Assembly (NCBI GenBank): GCA_944325475.1
Contig: CALVAF010000176.1
Location: 1 to 7,112 of the forward strand
Length of the DNA: 7,112 nucleotides
Reading direction: 5' to 3'
Source: an uncultured Helicobacter sp.
GTDB lineage: Bacteria; Campylobacterota; Campylobacteria; Campylobacterales; Helicobacteraceae
A program made the translations under genes and the position numbers. The notes under the pieces are model-generated. The model did no database searches and had not been told where the DNA came from. It was given only the letters and a program-made list of their open reading frames with translations. This document shows positions 1-5,803 of this stretch, one piece after another. The number at the start of each line of letters is the position of its first letter. The first letter of the stretch is position 1.

Positions 1-135
1 ATTGATGAATCCTTTAGCTCTTTTGAGGCTCTCCAAAGAATGCAAGGAAGCAAAAAAAACAAAAAGAAAGATGGCACTTTAGATAGTCTTGCAGCAATGG
101 TAATTTTAGAGAGATTTTTAATTCGCCAAAAATAA
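1..135 (+). CDS. ruvX: RuvX/YqgF Holliday-junction resolvase-like protein, C-terminal fragment
   Basis: This is an open frame entering from the left edge and ending at TAA 133-135, leaving 44 residues. The start and most of the RNase H-like domain lie outside the window. The fragment reads as the conserved end of the YqgF/RuvX family: a DE-S-SS-EA segment (family pattern DERxxTxxA), a lysine-rich stretch, then D-SLAAMVILERFL, matching the family's DxxAAxxILxxYL helix. The Asp before SLAAM is in the position of the family's last catalytic acidic residue. The family is a putative resolvase that also acts in pre-16S rRNA 5' processing in E. coli. A run of eight A lies in the lysine-rich part. 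The last 18 nt overlap the 3' end of the opposing CheX-like gene. The assignment rests on recalled family patterns, not on a search. Confidence 0.8.
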   Translation: MDESFSSFEALQRMQGSKKNKKKDGTLDSLAAMVILERFLIRQK

Positions 136-1509
136 AACCAAAGGTTCATCATTCAAAAGTAAATCCACCTGCACACCATGCTTACCCACAAGCATTTGTG
201 CGATTTCCTCTTCACTTTTGCATGCCTTAGGCAAAGAAATCCCAATAGAGAGATTATGCTCTGATAAAATCGTCTTGGAACGTCCTGCGATGATATTGGT
301 AAATTCCTTAATAACATCAAGCAATTCCTCATCGCTCTTTGATTCCTCACCAAGCAGCATCAAAGACGCTTTCTTAACAATTTCTTTGCTAAAACAAAGC
401 GTTACAATTCCGCTCACATCGCCTTCAAAGCTAATCATTGCCCCCATAATGTCCTTTTGCCCAGTTTTATTATAAATTGTTACCTTATAATCCTTCTTCT
501 TTGCCTCTCCTCCACTAAGCGAAGAAAAGGTTTCAATAGCAGCATTAATAAACACTGGAAGTTGTGCAACAAGCTGTTTGGTAAGCCCTTTACGTTTCTG
601 CTGAAAAGCTTGGTGTTTTTTAATGGCTTCTTTAATTCGCAAATCCTCCTTGCATTCTTGAAGATTAGCAAAAAAGTAAATCCCGCTACGCTTACATAAA
701 TCCTTTTTTTCTCTATTAAGGTTTTCCAAACCACAAATCGCGATACAGGCTTCATAACGCACATTATTTAAAGCCAAAGACATAATAAAATCCAATGCCC
801 CAAGATTAAAATCCTGAATCTGACTAACATCAAAGACAAATGCCCTATATCCCTCTCGTAGCCTCGAATTATGGGCTTGAAGATTGAAATATAGCGCTAT
901 ATTTCTATCTGTTTTTTTATAAAGTGTGTAAATCACCATTCCATTTTGTATGGTTGTGGGGATAAAACTCTCCGTAACATCAAAATAAATATCATAAATA
1001 TAAAAAGCTTTATCGGAAAATTCTTTATATTTTTCAAGAAAAACTTGTGGATTATTCACGCAAATGACTTCATAACCTTTGACTTTTAACTCATGAGAAA
1101 TCAGCGTCTGTATCATTCCATCATTGTCATAATAAATGATTTTTTGCTGCAAAGGCGGCATTTGAATACCAAGCAAAAAGCTTGCAATAGAATCATTTTT
1201 AAAAAGCGAGATACTACGATTAGGAAAAAGGGCTTTGAGTTTTGCAAATTGAGCTTTATTATATCCTATGAAAGCTACTGGAACAGAAACTTTATCTTGT
1301 AGCGCTAACAATACTTTTGCTATCAAAATTATAGCGCCTTCATCAATGCGTTTAATATTTTCAAAAGAAAAATAAATTGCCCTAATCGACAAACTTCTAA
1401 TAGTGGCGCTACTAGAAATGAAAATTTCGCAAATCTTCTTTGCCTCTTTCATCTCTAAATGAATATTTGGTGCATAAATTGCAATATTGTGCTTAATTGT
1501 AGGTCGCAT
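118..1509 (-). CDS. Composite chemotaxis protein: STAS-like / receiver-like / STAS-like / CheX phosphatase domain
   Basis: This 463-residue cytoplasmic protein has no signal peptide or membrane helix. Visible parts are as follows. Residues ~35-112 have STAS-like alternation (AIYFSFENI, then IDEGAIILIAKVL, then VPVAFIGY). Residues ~122-200 are receiver-like, with KIIYYDND (D128, D130) and a candidate phospho-acceptor D173 in FYIYDIYF. Residues ~203-290 form a second STAS-like block (YRAFVFDVS, DFNLGALDFIM, EACIAICG). Residues ~310-463 are a CheX/CheC-type domain. This last domain keeps the catalytic pattern D398-x3-E402-x2-N405 with P427 21 residues later, as in CheX phosphatases that dephosphorylate CheY-P. 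CheX proteins are normally ~150-160 residues, so this one is about three times longer. The ATG lies 4 nt after the OmpA-family stop codon with no clear Shine-Dalgarno sequence, suggesting translational coupling. The CheX call is fairly secure. The N-terminal domain calls are inferences from pattern. Confidence 0.8.
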   Translation of the reverse strand: MRPTIKHNIAIYAPNIHLEMKEAKKICEIFISSSATIRSLSIRAIYFSFENIKRIDEGAIILIAKVLLALQDKVSVPVAFIGYNKAQFAKLKALFPNRSISLFKNDSIASFLLGIQMPPLQQKIIYYDNDGMIQTLISHELKVKGYEVICVNNPQVFLEKYKEFSDKAFYIYDIYFDVTESFIPTTIQNGMVIYTLYKKTDRNIALYFNLQAHNSRLREGYRAFVFDVSQIQDFNLGALDFIMSLALNNVRYEACIAICGLENLNREKKDLCKRSGIYFFANLQECKEDLRIKEAIKKHQAFQQKRKGLTKQLVAQLPVFINAAIETFSSLSGGEAKKKDYKVTIYNKTGQKDIMGAMISFEGDVSGIVTLCFSKEIVKKASLMLLGEESKSDEELLDVIKEFTNIIAGRSKTILSEHNLSIGISLPKACKSEEEIAQMLVGKHGVQVDLLLNDEPLVLFLAN

Positions 1510-1513
1510 TGAT

Positions 1514-2422
1514 TTATTTTACGTGGTAAATTTCTGCTTCTACTCTTCTATTTTTTTGCCTACCCTCTTTGGTTTTGTTAGAAGCAATCGGTTTTTCCTC
1601 ACCATAACCTATTATTTCCAATCGTTCTGGTGCAATCCCTTGCTTAACGATTTCTTCTTTTACAGATTGTGCTCTTTTTTCAGAAAGTTTTTGGTTATAA
1701 GCCGCACTTTCTGTGCTATCAGTATGCCCACTGATAATCGCAGTTTTATCAGGATTCTGCTCCATATATTTTGCAAAATCCTCAATCTCTGCAAAATATG
1801 AAGGATCCACAACTGCAGAATCCGAAGCAAATTGCACATTAAAACTATGAATATGAGATAAAATTAGTACTGGCTTTGGCTCCTGCATGGTAACTTCTGC
1901 TCTTTCTTCTCTAAAAGATCCAAATGGAATAGCAAATCCAAGCATTGCGACTACATCGCTACGTCCATCAAAGCTCATCAAATGCCTTAATTCTGTTTTG
2001 AAATGCAAATATTCAAAGGCTTCCCAACGCAATCCAACGCCATATTGACCAAATGGTGTGCTATCTAAACTTTGAAGATTATTAGAAACCTTTTCATAAC
2101 CCACACCACCCAAAATATAAGGGGACACATTTTGCCATACTTCAAATTCTTTCACCACATTCAAATAATAGCGATTGAAAGAAGTTTTGTTATCAGGGAT
2201 ACTCTGCTTGGCATGTGTAATCCAATCATAACCCAACTCCACAAGCACTTCAGGCGCCACTCTTGCAGCAGTTTTTAATCCATAAGACAAATCAATATCA
2301 TCTGCCATTCTTTGGTTATTGACATGCCAACTTCCACCAATTTGAGGGGTAATTTCAAATTGGTTATTCGCCGCAAAAAGCACACTTGACAAAATCAACG
2401 ATAATGAGAAAATCTTTTTCAT
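1514..2422 (-). CDS. OmpA-family outer membrane protein, CadF-like
   Basis: This 302-residue protein starts with a clear Sec signal peptide (MKK, hydrophobic core to residue ~16, cleavage near residue 17-18 after VLFA). Residues ~20-170 have the alternating aromatic/polar pattern of an eight-strand OmpA-type barrel. Residues ~170-190 are a short linker. Residues ~192-302 are an OmpA/MotB peptidoglycan-binding domain with GHTDSTESAAYNQKLSEKRA and NKTKEGRQKNRRVE. D235 and R250 correspond to the Asp/Arg pair that holds diaminopimelate in Acinetobacter OmpA. It should anchor the outer membrane to the wall. The start (MKKIF, FEITP) and the FGQYGVG segment look like Campylobacter CadF, a fibronectin-binding adhesin, but the FRLS tetrapeptide is not present and there is no cysteine-bearing linker. 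It is preceded by a good promoter and followed after 4 nt by the CheX-like gene. The family call is firm; adhesin function is not shown. Confidence 0.93.
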   Translation of the reverse strand: MKKIFSLSLILSSVLFAANNQFEITPQIGGSWHVNNQRMADDIDLSYGLKTAARVAPEVLVELGYDWITHAKQSIPDNKTSFNRYYLNVVKEFEVWQNVSPYILGGVGYEKVSNNLQSLDSTPFGQYGVGLRWEAFEYLHFKTELRHLMSFDGRSDVVAMLGFAIPFGSFREERAEVTMQEPKPVLILSHIHSFNVQFASDSAVVDPSYFAEIEDFAKYMEQNPDKTAIISGHTDSTESAAYNQKLSEKRAQSVKEEIVKQGIAPERLEIIGYGEEKPIASNKTKEGRQKNRRVEAEIYHVK

Positions 2423-2482
2423 CTCTTTTTCTTTATACTATGCAAAATAACATTTTGTATTACTCAATTTATGCTACTTGGT

Positions 2483-2488
2483 ATTATA
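2483..2488 (-). promoter_or_regulatory. Probable sigma70 -10 box for the OmpA-family/CheX-like pair
   Basis: Reading the minus strand, a perfect TATAAT is preceded by TTTAGC and, further up, TTTAAGATAAAA. This matches the Campylobacterota promoter style, where a T-rich upstream region replaces a strict -35 box. The predicted start is near 2476, giving a leader of about 54 nt before the ATG at 2420-2422. The ribosome-binding region AAAAAGAG lies right against the ATG and is weak. The box sits in the 108-bp gap after the chemoreceptor gene, so the pair probably has its own transcript. Confidence 0.65.
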
Positions 2489-2530
2489 GCTAAATTTTAT
2501 CTTAAATTCTAACGCCATCTTCAAAAATTG

Positions 2531-4639
2531 CTAAAATTTCTTTTTATTGACATCATCAAGAATATTTTTAGCAATATCATCAACACTTCTAGTGATTTCA
2601 TTGGTCGCATTAGCCACACTAACATTATCTTGGGTTGCACTCTCTAGCTGTGCAATCGCCTCATTGATTTGTCCAATTCCCTCTGTTTGCTCTCTAACAG
2701 ATTCACTCATTTCATTGACACTTTGGACTAGCACATTGACATTAGCTTCAATCTCACCTAGTGATTTTGCTGTTCTCTCTGCAAGCTTCCTTACCTCATC
2801 AGCAACAACTGCAAATCCTCTCCCATGCTCTCCAGCACGTGCTGCTTCAATCGCAGCATTAAGTGCAAGCAAGTTAGTTTGGTCAGCAATGTCTTTAATC
2901 ACTCCAACAATTTCTTTAATATCTTCTGCCTGTCTTGTTGCCTCCATTGTCTTATCACTCACATTTTGCATCGAAGCGCTAATCTCTTCAATCGCCGCTG
3001 CAGATTGCTCCAAAGAGCTTGCTTGACTTTGAGAACCATCAGTGAGTTTTTGCATTGATTCTTTAAGCTCCAAAGAACGTGCTGCTAACTCTTTAGCAAA
3101 ATTGGCACTTGCATGCAACATGCTCTTAATTTCTTCACCAAGTGTGTTAGTAACAACTTCAACACGTCCTTTAGCGTCTTTAACCTCAGTAGTAAAGTCT
3201 AATTTCACATAAGAATCAAATACTCTTGCAATCTCATTGGTATCACTTCCAATTTTTTGCTGTAAAACATCAAGCATTTTATTAAGCACTTCTTTAAGCT
3301 CAATTAGCTGCGGATTTGCTGGATTTTTATTGATTCTTGCAGTGAGATTTCCTGCTTCAATCTGTTGAGCTGTTTCCACAGATTCTTTAATTGCCTCTGC
3401 ATCAACTAGCAAAGAAGATCTTGTTTTTTCGATATTTGTATTGATCATTTTCCCCATAGTTCCTAGTTCATCATTGGCATGAATCTTAATAGTTTCCACT
3501 TCTTTACTTTCGTGATTGATAAATTTGAAAGCTCTATCTAGGGCATCTACAATAATTGGGAGTCGATTAGAAACATTTCTGCGAATATAGAAATACACAA
3601 AAACCATTACAACAATTAAGAAAATAGCAGAAGCTACAACAATAAGAGCTTCTAACTGATATAAAGAAGCAAGCACGGAAGATTTAGGTGCTGTGCTTAA
3701 AATTCTCCAATTTACAAATCCTCCAGTAGTCGTAAGTGTTGTCACACTAGCATAGCTTGATGTGCCATTTGTAGCGACATAATCAAACACACCATCTCTG
3801 CCTTCAAATAACGCATTATAGGTTTCTTTAGTTTCAGGTCTGGAATTAACCTCTTGAACTTTCTTAAGGAAAAGACTTGGATTTTTATGAACGATAATTG
3901 TCCCATCTGCTTCAATCAGTGCTGGCAAACTCCCCTCAAAAAGCCCACTTGATGTTTCTAAAATAATTTTTGCAACTTCATTAAAATCAAAGACAAATCC
4001 AACCACTCCAACAAGAGAATTATTAGAATCAAAAAGAGGCATTCCCATACCAATTCCTATAAATTCTCTCCCACCTAGTGAAAATCTGCTTGGCTGACCC
4101 AAAAAGACCTTTGCTCTATCAGAAACTTTAGCGGCTAAAGTATTAGTTAAAACCATCCAATCTTCATTCCCATTAACTGGGATATTGCCAACATCACCCA
4201 TAGAATTTTCATCTCTATCTTGCCAAACTGCCATATAATCACCATTATTCATTCTTTGAAACTTGCCATCGCTTTCAAAACCTAATGGATTTTTCAAATA
4301 CAAAAAGCCATAATTCGCATAAGCACTAGAATCAAGCGTATTTACCATTATATTATCAAGAGTTTGTGCAGAAATATTGTATCGTGCAGTGGTAGTAAAA
4401 ACTCTTTCTAAAAGATTTTTTGCTGCTTTATTGAGTGCTATCATTTCATTCATAACCCCCTCAACATTCCCAGCCATACTTTTTGCATCTTCTAAAACAA
4501 GCTCTTGGGCGGTTTTAGCTACATTGTCACCAACCCTATCAACAATAACAGTCGATAGAATACCCAGACCAACAACCATAATTATACCGATTGAAAGGAC
4601 TAATTTCGTGCCTATACCTAAGTTTTTAAACCAATTCAT
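2531..4639 (-). CDS. Methyl-accepting chemotaxis protein with double-Cache-type periplasmic sensor
   Basis: This is a 702-residue transmembrane chemoreceptor. TM1 covers ~12-33 and TM2 ~329-351, leaving a periplasmic sensor of ~295 residues, the size and style of a dCache domain (GREFIGIGMGMPLFD, then LVGVVGFVFDF, then ADGTIIVHKNP). After TM2 come about 160 residues with HAMP-like segments (~355-408, ~420-462, ~466-508). The signalling hairpin ~515-695 has its tip at E604 within NLLALNAAIEAARAGEHGRG. Two methylation-type pairs, E544-Q545 and E551-E552, lie exactly one heptad apart in the small-small-x-x-E/Q-E/Q pattern. No C-terminal NWETF-type CheR tether is present; it ends in NKKKF. The start has a good AGGAGA Shine-Dalgarno sequence at 4644-4649, 4 nt upstream. 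It resembles the Tlp receptors of Campylobacter and Helicobacter; the ligand cannot be read from the sequence. It runs in the same direction as the OmpA-family and CheX-like genes. Confidence 0.95.
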   Translation of the reverse strand: MNWFKNLGIGTKLVLSIGIIMVVGLGILSTVIVDRVGDNVAKTAQELVLEDAKSMAGNVEGVMNEMIALNKAAKNLLERVFTTTARYNISAQTLDNIMVNTLDSSAYANYGFLYLKNPLGFESDGKFQRMNNGDYMAVWQDRDENSMGDVGNIPVNGNEDWMVLTNTLAAKVSDRAKVFLGQPSRFSLGGREFIGIGMGMPLFDSNNSLVGVVGFVFDFNEVAKIILETSSGLFEGSLPALIEADGTIIVHKNPSLFLKKVQEVNSRPETKETYNALFEGRDGVFDYVATNGTSSYASVTTLTTTGGFVNWRILSTAPKSSVLASLYQLEALIVVASAIFLIVVMVFVYFYIRRNVSNRLPIIVDALDRAFKFINHESKEVETIKIHANDELGTMGKMINTNIEKTRSSLLVDAEAIKESVETAQQIEAGNLTARINKNPANPQLIELKEVLNKMLDVLQQKIGSDTNEIARVFDSYVKLDFTTEVKDAKGRVEVVTNTLGEEIKSMLHASANFAKELAARSLELKESMQKLTDGSQSQASSLEQSAAAIEEISASMQNVSDKTMEATRQAEDIKEIVGVIKDIADQTNLLALNAAIEAARAGEHGRGFAVVADEVRKLAERTAKSLGEIEANVNVLVQSVNEMSESVREQTEGIGQINEAIAQLESATQDNVSVANATNEITRSVDDIAKNILDDVNKKKF

Positions 4640-4656
4640 AATTTCTCCTGAGGTAA

Positions 4657-4662
4657 ATTATA
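4657..4662 (-). promoter_or_regulatory. Candidate -10 box upstream of the chemoreceptor gene
   Basis: A perfect TATAAT on the minus strand lies 17 nt before the ATG. It would start transcription near 4650 and leave a leader of only about 11 nt that still carries the AGGAGA ribosome site. An alternative is TACAAT near 4688-4693, in a T-rich stretch containing TTTAAGTTATC, which would give a leader of roughly 40 nt. No sigma28-type CGATAT box was seen. Which site is used cannot be decided from sequence. Confidence 0.4.
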
Positions 4663-4761
4663 GAGCATAATGCCTAATGAATTGGGTATTGTATATTAAG
4701 ATAACTTAAATTGAGATAACAAAAAGCATATTTAACGAAGAAAAATTAAAGAAAATTAGAG

Positions 4762-4799
4762 AAAATACCACATAAAAAGCCCTCTTAAATAGGTATTTT
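4762..4799. repeat. Inverted repeat with 8-bp arms in the ppk2-chemoreceptor spacer
   Basis: AAAATACC (4762-4769) and GGTATTTT (4792-4799) are perfect reverse complements separated by 22 nt. The position, ~45-85 nt after the ppk2 stop, suits a transcript 3' end, but the stem is AT-rich, the loop long, and there is no strong T-run after it on the minus strand. It may be a weak terminator, an operator half-site pair, or chance in AT-rich DNA. The rest of the 205-bp gap 4640-4844 holds only the receptor's ribosome site and promoter candidates. Confidence 0.3.
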
Positions 4800-4844
4800 T
4801 GCAAACTGCAAATGGAAAAAGGCAAAATTATGCTTCAGAATTGA

Positions 4845-5717
4845 CTATTTTTTATCTTTCTTTTTCTTTTTTGCTTTTTTAGAATCACTCTCAGGCTCTT
4901 TAGAGAACATTCGCACACTAGAATAATACGACACGATTCCGGGGTCTGCTAGCAAACACACATTTTGTGCGTCTTTATCCTCATAATCAATTTTAGAAAG
5001 CAAGATTCTAGCAAGATTGATTCTTGCACGTTTTTTGTCATTAGAATCCACAATCAACCAAGGCGCAAAAGGAGTGTGTGTGCGTGAGAACATTTTTTCA
5101 AAAGCTTCAGTGTATTCCTCCCATAGATTTAAAGACAGCTCATCAATTGGACTTAACCTCCACCTTTTTAAGGGTTCATCTTTGCGCGATTCGATACGCT
5201 TTCGCTGCTCCTCCTGCCCCACATCTAAGAAAAATTTAAACAAAATATAGCCACTCTCAATTAGCATTTGTTCCAAATGTGAAACTTGAATGATAAACTC
5301 CTTGTATTGCTCGTTACTGCAAAAATTCATCACCCGTTCCACTCCAGCACGATTATACCAGCTCCTATCAAAAAACACGATTTCACCACCATTTGGAAGC
5401 TCATCAATATAACGTTGGAAATACCACTGCGTTTTTTCCACATCACTTGGTTTTTGCAGCGCTACCACTCTTGCACCACGCGGGTTTAAATGCTCTCTTA
5501 AAGCTTTGATTGTCCCACCTTTCCCAGCTGCATCACGCCCTTCTAATATCACAATAATTTTTTTCTGATACTTCTTAACCCAATTTTGCAATTTAATGAG
5601 TTCGATTTGAAGTTTTTCAATCTCTTCTTCATAAAAAGCCTTCTTCAGCTTACCTTTTTTATTATAAGCCTCACTGGGTCTCTCATCTTCAGGACGCACA
5701 ACCAAAGTTTTACTCAT
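4845..5717 (-). CDS. ppk2: Polyphosphate kinase 2 (PPK2), single-domain
   Basis: This 290-residue cytoplasmic enzyme transfers phosphate between polyphosphate and nucleotides; single-domain PPK2s mostly make GTP/ATP from NDPs. It has a P-loop kinase fold: Walker A GRDAAGKGG at 60-68, Walker B/DRSWYNR at 117-123, and an arginine-rich lid with SRKDEPLKRWRLSPIDE at ~177-193. WEEYTEAFEKMF and THTPFAPWLIVD follow at ~199-224. Length and lid sequence fit the single-domain class I group, but substrate class is an inference. The C-terminus is unusual: acidic and serine residues (EPESDS), then nine lysines in the last eleven residues, encoded by several short A-runs. Initiation is well marked: GGAGG at 5724-5728, 6 nt before the ATG. 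The gene diverges from the CinA-like gene with promoters that appear to overlap. It is followed by 205 bp of spacer, so it is probably monocistronic. Confidence 0.95.
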   Translation of the reverse strand: MSKTLVVRPEDERPSEAYNKKGKLKKAFYEEEIEKLQIELIKLQNWVKKYQKKIIVILEGRDAAGKGGTIKALREHLNPRGARVVALQKPSDVEKTQWYFQRYIDELPNGGEIVFFDRSWYNRAGVERVMNFCSNEQYKEFIIQVSHLEQMLIESGYILFKFFLDVGQEEQRKRIESRKDEPLKRWRLSPIDELSLNLWEEYTEAFEKMFSRTHTPFAPWLIVDSNDKKRARINLARILLSKIDYEDKDAQNVCLLADPGIVSYYSSVRMFSKEPESDSKKAKKKKKDKK

Positions 5718-5750
5718 ATCTCACCTCCAAAGACTTTAAGTCATAAAATA

Positions 5751-5759
5751 TGCTAAAAT
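5751..5759 (+). promoter_or_regulatory. Extended -10 candidate for the CinA-like gene
   Basis: TGC followed by TAAAAT (5754-5759) fits an extended -10 element, and CTTTAAGT at 5734-5741 lies at about the -35 distance. Transcription would begin near 5766, downstream of the ATG at 5750. This supports translation from TTG 5804, whose ribosome site AAGGAAG lies at 5791-5797. The assignment is by pattern only. Confidence 0.45.
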
Positions 5760-5768
5760 ATTCTACCA
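5760..5768 (-). promoter_or_regulatory. Extended -10 candidate for ppk2
   Basis: On the minus strand TGG is followed by TAGAAT (5765 down to 5760), an extended -10 pattern, with a T-rich stretch (TTTAATTTTTTGAA) upstream as usual in Campylobacterota. The predicted start is near 5753, giving a ppk2 leader of about 35 nt that contains GGAGG. The box directly abuts the plus-strand -10 candidate. Confidence 0.45.
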
Positions 5769-5803
5769 TTCAAAAAATTAAATTACACATAAGGAAGAAG
5801 ATT

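Noticed and set aside
52..59. A8 run in the ruvX end as a phase-variation tract
   Set aside because: Eight A's is short for a phase-variable tract in this AT-rich DNA, and it encodes part of the lysine-rich stretch common in the family.
2547..3026. A 159-codon open frame on the plus strand inside the chemoreceptor gene
   Set aside because: It is antisense to the highly conserved signalling domain, and its Ser/Ala/Leu/Thr-rich product is what the reverse strand of that coding sequence gives. No ribosome site or family resemblance was seen.
4657..4685. Possible sigma54 site (GGC...GC) or sigma28 site upstream of the chemoreceptor
   Set aside because: The GG and GC doublets are only about 8 nt apart, not the required 12, and no CGATAT-type -10 is present.
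4798..4812. Hairpin TTTGCA-AAC-TGCAAA as a terminator
   Set aside because: The six-bp AT-rich stem is not followed by a T-run on the ppk2 (minus) strand, and no plus-strand gene ends here.
5750..5803. First 18 codons of the longer CinA-like reading frame
   Set aside because: No ribosome site precedes ATG 5750, the stretch overlaps predicted promoter elements, and the CinA-like similarity starts at the TTG.
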